DNA from: Cavia porcellus
Lineage: Eukaryota; Chordata; Mammalia; Rodentia; Caviidae
DNA length: 64,000 nucleotides
Assembly (NCBI RefSeq): GCF_034190915.1
Contig: NW_026947507.1
Location: 15,014,501 to 15,078,500, forward strand
Direction: 5' to 3'
The notes below the pieces were generated by a model, which was not told the origin of the DNA, made no database searches, and worked only from the letters and a program-made list of their open reading frames with translations. Each line of letters begins with the position of its first letter. The first letter of the stretch is position 1. Below, piece by piece: positions 47,183 to 58,701 of this stretch. The translations under genes and the position numbers were made by a program.

Positions 47183-47329
47183 GTAAGGGAATCCCTATAC
47201 ATTTGCTCTTGCCTTTCTGTGTCTTAAAAGTAGTTTAATAGCATGAATAAAATAGTGCAATTTACTCATTGGAGCTAAGAGCTATAGATGGATTTTAGAG
47301 AATCATACATTTTAACGAATTTAATAAAC

Positions 47330-47525
47330 ATATATGAGATGCCATTTGCTGTACTTCCCATGTGCTACATTGTATGCTACATGCTTTACATAAAATAAAC
47401 CATTACATTGTATGATAAACCTTTCAATAAGCGGTATGTGTCCTATTTCAAGGTGAATAAACTCAAGCCTTAAAAGGATTAAGGAATTTGCATAAAGTTA
47501 CATAGTTACATACATTTGCAGGACC
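47330..47525 (-). mobile_element. MIR SINE fragment, antisense
   Basis: On +: CCCATGTGCTACATTGTATG, CTACATGCTTTACATAAAAT, TGTCCTATTTCAAGGTGAAT, AAACTCAAGCCTTAAAAGGA and AATTTGCATAAAGTTACATA match the reversed MIR order (TGCCAGGCACTG...TTTACAT...CCCCATTTTACAGATGAGGAAACTGAGGC...ACTTGCCCAAGGTCACA). Confidence 0.7.
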
Positions 47526-48488
47526 TATTTAAAAAAAAATTAAAGACAAAACAACTAAATGTGTTTAATATAAAATAAATTTTGTTTGGAAACACAGAAG
47601 GCAGTTTTTAGTGCATGCTGCTTCTTCCTGATGAAATTCAGTTCTTGGCATCACCCTTCCCCTGCCCTCACCCAAAGCAATTTTCATACACTTTCTTAGT
47701 GCAAGTCTTCTAGATATTTTAAAGAATTAATAAAAGGAATTATTTGGTCATGATCTTTTATAGATGGTAATTGGCTCCAAAATAATCTACTAAGTCTTAA
47801 GTTTACACATTGGAGGTTTATTTTCATGTACAAATCAAATTTCTTTTCAGATTCAATCTCAGATTATAGCCTATTTTTTAGACATATTTCTGTATGTAAT
47901 TAAACAATTTTCAAATAGAAAAGGGAGCCACTGTATAAATATAAGACATACTGTAGTGGTTAATATTTAATTACAGTATAATTAATCATAGAAGCTCATC
48001 TGAAGCTAATTTACTAGTGTTTCCCTGAAAACACTGTTCTTTGATTCCTTCCAGGAAAAAAGATGATGAAAAACAAAGCATGTAATATATTTATTCGTTT
48101 TGCAAATAAAGAGTTACATATTTTGTTCATGGGCTTAAAAGAGCTTAATGAATATTATCATCGCTGTTAAAAAGAATCCTGGTTCTTGTCCTCATCCAGG
48201 AAAACTAAATTTAAGAGAAGCACTGCTATTGTGCCTTGTCCTCTGTGTTGGTAATATCTCCTCTGAGGATGAAATTAAAATTCAGGAGCAATAATGAGGC
48301 ACTGTGGCCACAGCAAGCCCATGCTAACTGTAGTGTAACCTGACTGAGTCATCACATATCTCCCCAGTTTTTGGAGGTCACTCATAGAGGAACAGGATGG
48401 TTTAAGGACAAACAGTGAGTGATGGAGCTCTTATGGTCAACTAAAGTTAAACAAGTGAGTATTACAGTCCGATGAAATAACCTAGGAA

Positions 48489-48618
48489 GGGGCTGGGGAT
48501 TTAGGTCAGCGGCAATAAGCACCTGCCTTGCAAGCAGGCAGTCGTGAGTTCGATCCCTGGTACCAGTAAAAAGGAAAAAGACAAAAAAAAAAAAAAAAAA
48601 AAAAGGAAAAAAAAGAAA
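48489..48618 (+). mobile_element. Young ID SINE, GATAAAAAGGAAAAAGAC subfamily
   Basis: Body GGGGCTGGGGATTTAGGTCA, GCGGCAATAAGCACCTGCCT, TGCAAGCAGGCAGTCGTGAG, TTCGATCCCTGGTACCAGTA, AAAAGGAAAAAGAC and a long A-tail. The 15-base repeat GAAATAACCTRGGAA (one A/G difference) flanks it at 48474-48488 and 48619-48633. Its A box has one change, TTAGGTCAG for TTAGCTCAG. Confidence 0.97.
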
Positions 48619-48942
48619 GAAATAACCTGGGAAAACACGTATTCCTTCCCTCCCGTGGAAAGTCGTCCTCTTTACTTGGAAACACAGTGTGTAGGAGGAG
48701 CGTATCTACATTGAGAGCAGAACATAAGTAAATTCAGATATAGGAAGAATACAAGTAAAAGTATAAAGAAGGAACAAGAGTAAAATCTGCATGGCATACA
48801 GACTGCAGTTTGGAGGTCAGTGGAAAAGAGGTTTAGCTATAAATCCATTAACAACAGGCAGTATGGAGCCTTACTAGGTATTAGAACTTGATGAACAAAG
48901 AATTTTGAGAAGATTAGCATAAAAAATACACATAAAATAAAA

Positions 48943-49140
48943 TCGGAAGCCAGACATGGTGGCACATGCCTTAAATTTAGCATTCTAGAAGGCTGAGTCA
49001 GGAGGATCAAGTTTGAGCCCAACCTGAACAACTTGGTGACTTAGAAAGACCCTGTTTCAAAATCTTCAAAAAGGGGCTGGGAATGTAGCTCAGTGTGAAG
49101 GCCCTGCTATGCATATGTACACATACATACATACACACAT
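48943..49140 (+). mobile_element. B1-dID composite SINE with target duplication
   Basis: The B1 half is GAAGCCAGACATGGTGGCAC, ATGCCTTAAATTTAGCATTC, AAGGCTGAGTCAGGAGGATC and AGAAAGACCCTGTTTC. The ID half is AAGGGGCTGGGAATGTAGCT, CAGTGTGAAGGCCCTGCTAT, cut short and followed by a (CATA)n tail at about 49118-49140. The 13-base repeat ACATAAAATAAAA flanks it at 48930-48942 and 49141-49153. Confidence 0.93.
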
Positions 49141-49153
49141 ACATAAAATAAAA

Positions 49154-49493
49154 AATAAACTTGAGGGAGAAAATGAAGATGACCAAGCAATCATGCAAAA
49201 ATTCACATTTCAGACTAGACTGTAATAAACATAATTATGATATTACATAATATAATGAATATACAATAATTAAAATAATTTGGTTAAAATAAATTAAATA
49301 AATGAGGGACTAAGATTCCAAATGAGAATAACAAATTAAGGTGTACGGGCTTTGAGATGAGAAAAGTAGGAAAGGCACTGATTAAAATGAGCTAGATAGC
49401 AAGAGAAGCATACTGTGCTTCTTTTTTTCTCTATTTTGATATAACAAAATTAAAGATAACTACTTGGAATCCAAGTGAAGCTAATTCTTTAAT
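49154..49493. other. Non-coding AT-rich sequence
   Basis: Nothing recognised. Confidence 0.5.
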
Positions 49494-49504
49494 ATTCAGG
49501 CCAT

Positions 49505-49611
49505 GGGTCGGGGATTTAGCTCAGCAGTTAAAGCACTTGCCTGGTAAGCATGAGGTCATGAGTTCGATCCCTGGTACCAAAAAAATTAAATTAAATTAAA
49601 TTAAAAATAAA
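49505..49611 (+). mobile_element. Young ID SINE with perfect target duplication
   Basis: GGGTCGGGGATTTAGCTCAG, CAGTTAAAGCACTTGCCTGG, TAAGCATGAGGTCATGAGTT and CGATCCCTGGTACC, with a tail of (ATTAA)n units. ATTCAGGCCAT flanks it exactly at 49494-49504 and 49612-49622. Like the copy at 29453 it has no GATAAAAAGG extension and a different loop (AAGCATGAGGTCATG), so at least two ID lineages are present. Confidence 0.96.
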
Positions 49612-49622
49612 ATTCAGGCCAT

Positions 49623-52390
49623 TGCAAAGGAGAGAGGTCAGGGCTGACAGTCAGGTTGCAGCTGTGCATGCAAAGGTGTCGATGGATGAGGTGTAAGAGC
49701 AGAAGGTAAAGCACGGATGGGGTGCTGCTGCACACCGAGTGTTGGTAGCACCCAGAGTTTGGGAGGAGGGACAAGAAAATGAGACCTGAAGGAAACAGAT
49801 GGACTCGTGGCACGGGATGAGATAGCAGGGAAGTAGGAGGAGAGGAGGTGGGAGTGTTGAGGACAGCAGCTGCTATGCCACTTTACTGTTGAGATCTCGT
49901 CACGGACCTCGCAATCTTCTGAGAATTTCCTACTCCTAAGTATGCCCAGGGGCCAATATATGCACATGCCCCTGAGGTTCCCACCGCCTCTCCGAGCCCT
50001 AGACTTCCTCCATCCAAGCTCCTGTTTATCTACTGTAGTTTCAAGCCAGCCAACACACCCACCAAGTGATAACATGAGCTGTTACGGGGCAATTGAAGAA
50101 ATCATCCAGGGACTAGGTTATCCTCCTTCCAAGGGTCTTACCCAGGTACTCCATGACAGCACCAGCAAAGGAGAGATATTTTATGGCTGAAAGGACTGCC
50201 AACTATGTCAAGCGACTAGTTAAGGTACGGGATAAGAAAAAGTAGAGTTTGCAGCAGTAGTACTGGCAATGTTTGGGTGCAGTCTGATGGAGCGGCAAGG
50301 TGAGAACTGCATTGCAGAAGCATGTAGGCAGCACCACGTTGCTAGGAGCATGAACACTGGGATTCATGCTGATAATCCAGCTCTGAACAAGTGCATGGAC
50401 TGTAGCTAGGGTATGGTGCAGTGAAAATCATGTTCATTATTTTAAAAAGTAGAGAGCAGAGTCCAGTGTGAAAGATGAAGGGAAAGTGACAACTGGATTT
50501 CCTACAGACAGGAAATATACTGTGATCAAGTATAATCCAAGTTTCAGGAGAAGCAGAGACTAAATCAGACGGGTCTGAGAAGCCACGATGAAGCTGGGAG
50601 TTCTGCACATCTAATCAGCTACCTTAGTGACCTGTCATCCAATGCTCCCCAAACTGCAAACTGAGAGAGAAAAGCTGCTTTATAGAAGAATACACTATGG
50701 TCCTATGGGCCATATCTTGCCAGTGACAACTTTTATACAGCCTTAAAGAGTGAGTTTTACAGCCAGAGGTTGCAATCATTTTAATGGCAGGGAACACTAA
50801 CTTTGAACTCTAGTTAAGCAAAATGTTAACTCTCCCCTTCTCCCCCTCCAAATTCATTCTTCTCATTAATAGATTTGTATTACCAAAAAAGTGCTCTGTG
50901 TTACTATATTTTGAGTCTTGCTACTAAAGTATATTTCAGTACTTATCTATTAACCTTGACTTGTACTCTTGGTCCACACAGCCTAAAATACTGACTATCT
51001 TAAGTGGTTGGTTGATGCCTGCCCTAGCATCTTGAAGAGAGACCAGAGAAACACAGGCAGGTTCCCATGAAATAACCACAGTTCAAGTGTCTGACTTCTC
51101 TATGGTGTGACATCAGCAAGATTATCACTACCTTCTATTATTTTGAAAAGACAAATTCTTTTGCTTTTCACAAATATTTATTATAAAACATTTAACAAGT
51201 ACGAAGTCTGTTGCTAAACAAAGGCATGTTGGACATTAATTTTGTGCTCAAATAGGTTGTAATTTATTACACTATAAGGAAAAGGCCAGCTCTGTTTTCC
51301 AATGCAAGATTTGTTAAAGCTTGTGAAACTGATGGAGAAGTTTTGGAGAAACACATTGATATCTCACTGCAAGGTGATTCTCTTCTAAACCATGGAAGCA
51401 TCAGCACTTTCAAACAGATGAGCATTTGAGATAGCTTAAGAGCAATCACTTACACCTTTCAGGAGGTATCTGAAGCACCACGGTCATGACAAAATGTGGT
51501 GCTAAAGTCAGAGCTTCAGTTAAAACAATACATTACAAAAGATGAAACTTTAAAACTTTTAAAGTTAATAGTTAACATAAATTTGATCACATTTTCTCAG
51601 GTTGTAACATTGAAAAGTGCAATAGACTTTACAAATGTGCTTTATAAATAGTTTAGACGAAAGAAACCTCATAGTTATTTTTAATATGCCTTAAGTGATA
51701 TGTAAGTTATATATACAGCAGCTTCAATTTGTGATGTGTACTTCCAAGAAAAGCAAGAAGAACATCAGCTATCATTTTAATAGCTGCTCATCCACTTCAC
51801 ATATCTTTGTGCATTGGTTAGAAGAAACACTCATCCTATGCTGAGGGTGTAAAAGATACTGCTTGCATAAAGCACTTAATTTTTAAAAAATGTAGTAAAT
51901 AACTTAATTTGTAAGTATAAAAACTCCCAGCTTAGTTATAAAATATGACATACCAAGTGAACCTAGAGCCACTTAAATAAGCATTTTGCATTTTCCAGCA
52001 GGCTGAACAACACAAAAACAACTAGAAGACAGTCTCCCCCTGGAAGATAATCACTTTTATTGTTGCCAGGTCAAAGATTCAGATTCCACAGATCCCATGC
52101 AGCAACCTCTGACTAAAGAACAGCAAGTCTTTTCAGGTCAGAAGGTCCAATATGTAGCCCCTCAGAAGCATAGCATAATAGTCCTAAAATAACAAGCAAA
52201 CATGTAGCTTTCTTAATTTGCCCTGCTGGATTCCTGTAATAAGTACTTAACAACTGTAGGCTCTGAGCAGCTCAGCAGACATCAACAAGACCATTTGCCA
52301 GATGATTTAGCAAACAAATTTCCCTGAGTCTCACACTTATGTTGAGTGCATAGCATAAGAAAACATGCAGGGACTTCAAGATAATAAGAG

Positions 52391-52392
<2 letters not shown>
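49623..52392. other. Non-coding sequence
   Basis: About 2.8 kb. The GC-richer first part (49630-50620) carries overlapping frames on both strands (up to 145 codons on - at 49638-50075) but no protein family that I recognise. An old LINE or LTR piece is possible there but was not identified. The rest is AT-rich. Confidence 0.45.

Positions 52393-52393
<1 letters not shown>

Positions 52394-52445
<52 letters not shown>
52394..52445. repeat. (GA)n microsatellite
   Basis: A pure GA run of about 26 units. A Ser/Leu-rich - strand frame across it is a repeat artefact. Confidence 0.95.
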
Positions 52446-52446
<1 letters not shown>

Positions 52447-54727
52447 CTGACTTTTAAAGACTAGAGAATTTAAGCAGGTAGTCAAGTTTCCTTTTTAGAA
52501 AGAAACTCCCCAAATGAATACTTAGCAATTGCCGCTAATTTTTTTTTTTTACTCCCTGAGCAAATTACCTGAAATTGATTTATTGGGAAGTGACAAAGAA
52601 TATGGAATTGACTTCTAGAGAAGGGCAGAAATGACCACGTTTTCAAGCACTAGTAGCTGACAGTTTAGTGAGTGTACAACATGAAAGGGTCTCAGCAGAT
52701 ATTTGTTGAGTGAATGAATCCATGTCTATGACACGTATGGGGAATAGACATCTTCATAAAGCTGCCGGCAGAATTCTCAATAAATAACAGGGGTTAGCAA
52801 AAGGGGGAGGCATTCATAAAGGAATCACTCTCCAATATCAGGATTTCAAGGCTTGGATGACAACATAGGAAGAAGCAGACATATCTTATATCTATGAGAT
52901 GTGACACCCCCCACCTTCTCCCCCCCCCCATTTTATTTCCTCATAAGGCTGAGCCATACTAGAGTCTCAGTGAAGCTACAAAGTAGGCAAAATCAGGGTG
53001 GCAGCAGCTCTTTCCATTTTAAGAATGTGCATTCCTGAGGCTCTGTGAGCAAATCAAGGAAACAAGATTGACAGAGGGCAGGCCTGGTCCTCAATAGGTT
53101 TTATAGTCCTGGGCATCGTGAGCCCAGTAAACTGTTAGAAGGATGGATAACGATCCTGTCACTTTAGGTTATAGTAAAATTGTGTTCAGTCTTCTGAGAT
53201 GAGTTTTAACACATATACAGTATTTCAAATGTGGAAAATTCAATGACCATTTTTTTAAATTGGGTCTTTTGTTTGTTTCACTGATTTTTTTGTTTTTGTT
53301 TTTCATTTTGCAGATTCCTTCTTTTGGTGAATTGTCTAAATTAATGAGTTGATTTTATGTCTTTTGGCCAGCCTCAGAGAAGAATAAAATACCCACTGGT
53401 CGGTGAGAGGCAGTCCACATTTCAAATGTGAAGCCTGACTTCTCACTATTAATTGTCAGTGTGCTTAGCTTTGTAATATTCTGCCTAATGTACTTTAGCC
53501 TACTCACACAAGCCTCCGAAAAAGCTTGCTGTTCCAATCTGAGTTGAGAGCATCCACATCTACTCCACGGGGACACCCCAATCTTCCCAGATAAAAATTT
53601 ACACAGGGGGAAGATAGTAGTCAAATGTGAGAAGAAGTATCCGCAAATAAATAAATACACAGATAAATAAAATTGTTCATGGAGTTGTCTACTTAAAAAT
53701 ACTGTGCCAAGGGCACAATGAACGAAAGTGAAGCTTAGGATGAGCTAGTCTGCCAGATGTAGCATGATGATTTGGGAAGGCCCAGGGGAGCACCCACGAG
53801 GAGAATGGCTGGGTGTAAATCAGCCCAGTAATGCTCCACTGCACCTGGGAGACCCCGAGGAAATATATTCACAGTGAACTGAGAGCAGGGCGCCCAGGCC
53901 TGTGATGAACCAGCCTTCCTGCGAGTAAAGCATGCCAGATACATCTGGGAGAGGCAGGCCTCAAGAGGTACTTGCAGGCATGCAAAGGCCCAGAACTTTG
54001 TACATGGAATTGCAAATAGCAGATTTGACTACTTATTAATTAAATATAAGGGACCATTTTGTTTATGTATTTTATTAAAAGAGTAATACTAACAAACAAA
54101 CAAAAAAAGAAGTTGTAAATTTAAATGATTTGGAAGAGGGTAGAAGCAGATAAGAAAGGGAGTTGAGAACATGTTTTTGAGCCATTTTAAACTATGGCAA
54201 TGTGTGTTTTCAAGAGTCTTAAATAGGAATTAAATTATCCCAAAAGCATTAGAGAATTATTCACATACTGTATTTTACCTTAGATGAGGTTATTTTAAAT
54301 TCAGAAAAGCTAAAGAGCATGAATAAGAGTGCAAAGCTTTGGGATTGTGAATCAGCTGATCCACAGCTGCCGAAGCGGAAGAGTCACGGTGCTTGCTGGG
54401 AATGGAGAACAGTGCAGAGTCAGTTTCCATGAATATCTTATATGAAGTTAGTTTTTAGAGAAATCTCCAAATTCAACCTTTTTATACAAATACATCTGTA
54501 TAAAGAGTAAAACTAAAATTGGACACATATTTGCTTCCTTTTTTCTTTTTAAAAAAATCCTTTAAATTTGTATTTCCTATTTATTTTTCATGAATGTGAG
54601 ACGTCTGATTTCTGTCAGCATCATAGGAAAAGATTTTAAGGGCCATGCAAGAGTCAGGGAATATTTTGTCATTAATACAGTGGCCCAGAAAGTACATGTG
54701 TGCTGATTCTTTTGAGTTATTCAACAG
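52446..54727. other. Non-coding sequence
   Basis: No gene was recognised. A C-rich tract (C6 then C10) lies at 52906-52929. An acceptor-like TTTTTCATTTTGCAG ends at 53312, but its downstream frame closes after 12 codons. Frames on - at 53355-53660 and 53735-53944 have no known family. Confidence 0.45.
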
Positions 54728-54834
54728 GACTGCGATAGAATGAATGAATTAATCTGAGCTGAACTGTTCAACGGGTTTGTGTACAATGTCTAATAAAATT
54801 TTGTGAGGAAACTCAAATGTGATCGCACAGCACT
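54728..54834 (+). other. Candidate non-coding exon
   Basis: An acceptor-like TTTTGAGTTATTCAACAG ends at 54727 and a donor CACT|GTAAGT starts at 54835. All three frames contain stops, so it could only be a UTR or lncRNA exon. It lies 171 bases upstream of the 24-base candidate at 55006. Chance pairing is quite possible. Confidence 0.12.
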
Positions 54835-55005
54835 GTAAGTATATTTTCAAGATAAATTCATTTTGAATTATTCATTCCTTTCTAAAAAAATTAAAATCTA
54901 TTATGAATTAGTTCCAAGTAAATGTTTTCACAGGATTTCAAGTTGTACCACCTTATACTTAACATAATGATCTTAAACATTCTAAAAATGTTTCAACTTT
55001 TACAG

Positions 55006-55029
55006 GAGCCTGAAGAAAACACACCTGCA
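55006..55029 (+). other. Candidate 24-nt microexon
   Basis: An acceptor-like TTTCAACTTTTACAG ends at 55005 and a GTAAGC donor starts at 55030. The 24 bases between them read EPEENTPA without a stop and are a multiple of three. Length and phase fit a frame-preserving microexon. The UGC-rich upstream motif often seen before neuronal microexons is not obvious, and no parent gene was identified. Confidence 0.15.
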
Positions 55030-55030
55030 G

Positions 55031-56810
55031 TAAGCATTTTATAAGTAACACCACCACGCACCACAGTGACCCCATTGCCATCTCATACTACAACCAGATT
55101 ATGTCTGGATTCCTTGTTTTTTAATCACGTGAAGTCCAAAATCCGATCAGAACCTTTGCCACTCCTCTTTTCTATTATCTTCTCAGCCAATGGATTACAA
55201 ACCCTGTTGATTTTCCTCCCACCTTATTTACCCCTTCTCTCCACTACATCAGCACCAGGATGCTTTACAACAGCAGCAGCGTTGGAACCACTGCTCCTCT
55301 TCAATCCACTGAGCACCTTGGGTGAAATAATTTTCTTGAAATATTGCTCTTTTCTTTCTGTGTGTCTTTCCCCAGTTCTAAAATTTTTAAAGATTCCAGG
55401 CAATCTTTCCAGCTTCCACTGTATCTGGGAGGCAGACTGAGGCCCTCTGCCTGGACGCGGGTGGAATTCACTCAGCAGCAGATGTCCTTCTGGAGGGGTT
55501 CTGAGGCTGTGCCCATGATGAAAAGCCACTGCCAAAGACACTCCACCAGAGCACGGCTTCTAGTGCAGCCATGAAGCTCTCCCTCCAGGGCTGTGGAGGG
55601 GAAGAGAATCGCGGGAGAAGGAAGGCTTAATGAAGTTGAGGAGCAAACTGAAGCTCTGTTTCCACATGTAGCCAGATCTGCAGGTGTAAACTCTGGGCCC
55701 AGAACAGAAGCTCAGGTGTCTCACCCGCCCTTGTCATATACTGAAGCCCTTAATCCAGCTTTCAGGGCTCCAGAAATAAATTTCCTTTGGCCACTTTGGG
55801 AACAGGAAGTGAAGGCAGCTGGAAGACCCCAACATTTAATCTCCTTCTCTGCCGTGTCCTAAATTTTCTCATGCTCAGGAAAGTTTACCTGCTGCTCTGG
55901 GGCTGAGGGTGTGAATTAAGGTTATAGAATGGCTGAGTAGAGAAAGGATAAAGATTATCTTTGGATCTATTTAAATGATGACACCAGTGTTTCCCAAGCC
56001 TCGGGGAAGTAACACAGGCTCAAGCTTTCAGTGAACCCGATTCCTCAAACCCTCTTGATTTTCATCTTGATTCCTAGCCCCGCCATGTGCCTAGTCTCTC
56101 TGGACCTGCTGCCCACATGTCCTGCCTGCCCACTCAGCTATAGGCTTGTTAATCCATCTGCACCCTTTCTCATTTACTTGCAGGGTCAGGCACTGCAGCC
56201 AGCAGCAAACTCCGCTGTGTCCTAGTCCCAGACAGCATCCAGGGTACCAAGTGAGAGCCCAGACCAGACACTGCAGTTTTAAAAAATGCAGCTTACACAC
56301 TGTAGTTGGACATTCAAAGTTCATTAGGAACTTCTAACCTCTTTTTAAAAACCTTACTCGCTTCCTTTTCCCCCTCAGGCACTCAAGTTCTTGTTACACA
56401 GAGCCACAAACATCTCATGCTTTCAAATTAAACCAGAACAGGCTCTGCCTCTGATTTAACTTTTAACCTTATCTTAGCTCCACCGGGACTAGCATAAACA
56501 CTTGTTTGAGCCAGTGAATGAATGAGGGAATTTCCTACAGACCAGCTGTTTTGTTTACACATTGTGAGTAGTGGTACAATTTGTTTTCTATGACTATACA
56601 AGAGCTTCGGAGACTGTGTACATGGCACATTTCAGGCCAGCATATCCACCGAAATGTCTGAAAACACAGTTACTTGTAAAAGGTCTTTGAGAACTTTCAC
56701 AAAACTTTAGTGCTTAGGTTAATAAAATATCTTGCCCAACATGGACAAACAATTCCTGTTTGGTTTTTGGACTGTACCCCGGAATTTCACACTGTACTAC
56801 ATTCCCAGGC
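55031..56810. other. Non-coding sequence with overlapping frames
   Basis: About 1.8 kb of moderately GC-rich DNA with frames of 70-124 codons on both strands (for example + 55066-55440 and - 55224-55541). They overlap each other, show no recognisable domain, and lack a clear codon signature, so none is called a gene. Confidence 0.45.
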
Positions 56811-56914
56811 CTTTTTTATGTATTATGAGACTGTTCAGGGTAAGCTTGAACTTGAGATCCTCCTGTCTCAGCTTCCCAAACCTTGGGTTATAAGTGTGCA
56901 CACCATGCCTGGCT
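56811..56914 (-). mobile_element. B1 SINE, antisense, old
   Basis: On +: CTTTTTTATGTATTATGAGA, CTGTTCAGGGTAAGCTTGAA, CTTGAGATCCTCCTGTCTCA, GCTTCCCAAACCTTGGGTTA and TGCACACCATGCCTGGCT. This is a reversed B1 with the internal CAGGCTGG block mutated. Confidence 0.85.
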
Positions 56915-58573
56915 TTGATTCTTAGTTTGTTTTGGAGAAAGTGAGTTCTGAAATAAAAGGGGTAGCAAAGAGTCCTGCATTGAGTATACTGGTGCCTGTT
57001 TCTAACCTGGAGTACTGCTTCCCTCCGCCCATTCTCCTCTCAGGCTCCCAAGGGCTCCCCTGGGAATGATTTGAGACCACCCTCCTGCAGCTCCATCGAG
57101 GTCCTCTCAGATCCTTCCTTTAGTCCCACCCCTCCCTTGTCCCCACATTTCAGCTCTAAAGCACTTGCTCACAACCTCTGCCCTCATGTCTTATTTTGAA
57201 TAAGCATCTGTGATTGACCTCAGTGCTCTCGCCTTGTGGAGGTGGTCCTGGAATGTTTACCCTCCTTCTCACAGATCCTGTTCTGTCAAACTGCATCAGT
57301 CAAGCCCATGTCTCAGTGATGTCAATCTTAATTGAAAATGTGTCAGTTTCACTAACATAAACACTGAGATAGCTTAATTTGGCTCCATTGTTATCAGTTA
57401 GCTCTTTGTTTTCACCTAGAAATCAGATGCTTTTTACAAAAAAAAAAAAGTTGAAACAAATATAGATTTAAAATGCTCCTTGAGTGAGACTAAAATGTCT
57501 CCAAATAATACAGCTTGTGGTTTACATTTTCTAATGTACTATTTGGTTATTTAAAGCTATGCTTTTTCTCTTCTTTAACTATTAAAAGGAACTTTAGTTT
57601 CTAAACTTCTTCTCCTTGACTGGTTCTGTTTGTATGGACTGCTAATTACATAGCAATTGACAGCACTATATGCATTAGGATCCTGGAAAGAACCGTTTGC
57701 ATTTGTTAATTGTTCTCTATCAGTCTGCCTGTATGCTTCTAATCTTTCATGCCAGCAGCAAATTTTCTATAATTTGTGCTCTTCCTTATAGGCTAAGCAC
57801 AGAGTACAAAAAAAGAGCATCCTTCTGTAGAGAATAACTTAGCCAAGGACACTCTGCTCCATCTTTATGATGAAATACATATTTCCCATGAAAAGGCAAA
57901 TCTGTCATTTTAAAAGGTTGAATTGGATATACTTTAAAAATAATTCCAGCTGGTTAAATTGAGAGCATTGAAAAAAAAGCTCAATATGAATGTTCTCTTG
58001 GTCTGTAGTATTTTCATTTTCTTAAAGTGTGAATTGGATATATTTTCTTTTATTTTAAACCCTTTATTCTTAGGGTTGGATTCTGAGTTAGCAGAATAAG
58101 TTTTGAAGACAAATTGAGTTCAATAATACTACTTCTACTACTTAAAAGTTTCTATTTCAGTATTATTATTTCTGGCAAAAATGTCCCTTTGAACTGATCT
58201 TTTATTTATGATTATGCAAGAAATGCTGACATTTTTCTATTTTGTTCTGTTCTATGCACATCATTTCTAGACCGTTACAGCTCTTCCTTTGAAACTACTC
58301 TCTATTTAATATGACTTTTAAAATAAATAAAAGAACCAATTAAATCCTGGTAAAACCCAAACTATATTTTAAAATATGCAAAAAAGGTCTTATAAAAACC
58401 AACTATATTTTCATATATATACTTAATTAAAATATGTTGCTAAGTTACACAAACACAAATATCCAGTGACTTTAAGATTTGTACCTTGAGTTTCATGTCT
58501 ATAGTAAATTTGGATGTACAACTATTATTTTTCACAATAAAACAGAAGAAATACAATCTCACACTTTTCCAGT
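56915..58573. other. Non-coding sequence
   Basis: A GC-richer part at 57010-57310 may hold an old L2-like fragment but is not assignable. The rest is AT-rich with nothing recognised. Confidence 0.45.
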
Positions 58574-58585
58574 AGTTTTCAACTT

Positions 58586-58689
58586 TTTTTTTTGTCTTTT
58601 TTTCTTTTTTATTGGTACCAGGGATCGAACTCAGGACCACACACTTGCAAGGCAGGCACTTAATGCCGCTGAGCTAAATCCCCAGCCCC
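58586..58689 (-). mobile_element. Young ID SINE, antisense, with perfect target duplication
   Basis: On + the T-rich tail is followed by ATTGGTACCAGGGATCGAAC, TCAGGACCACACACTTGCAA, GGCAGGCACTTAATGCCGCT and GAGCTAAATCCCCAGCCCC. AGTTTTCAACTT flanks it at 58574-58585 and 58690-58701. The A box (reversed GATTTAGCTCAG) and B box (reversed GTTCGATCCC) are intact. Confidence 0.97.
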
Positions 58690-58701
58690 AGTTTTCAACT
58701 T

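Larger units (their letters stand above)
44373..48473. other. Non-coding sequence with a possible first exon
   Basis: About 4 kb without a recognised gene. The segment at 46860-47182 is GC-richer and ends at a strong donor site (separate entry). An old MIR lies at 47330-47525. Confidence 0.5.

Noticed and set aside
49638..50190. Opposing open frames of 145 and 82 codons in a GC-richer segment
   Set aside because: Both strands are open over the same bases, which points to base composition rather than coding. No homology was recognised.
52906..52929. Possible G-quadruplex on the - strand from the C-rich tract
   Set aside because: Only two C runs (C6 and C10) are present. Four separated G-tracts with proper loops are not clearly available.
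53298..53350. Acceptor-like TTTTTCATTTTGCAG followed by a short open frame
   Set aside because: The frame closes after 12 codons and no donor or poly(A) signal of good quality follows, so it is most likely a chance acceptor in T-rich DNA.
55066..55862. Several overlapping frames of 76-124 codons on both strands
   Set aside because: Mutually overlapping, no domain, and none is flanked by a consistent set of splice sites.
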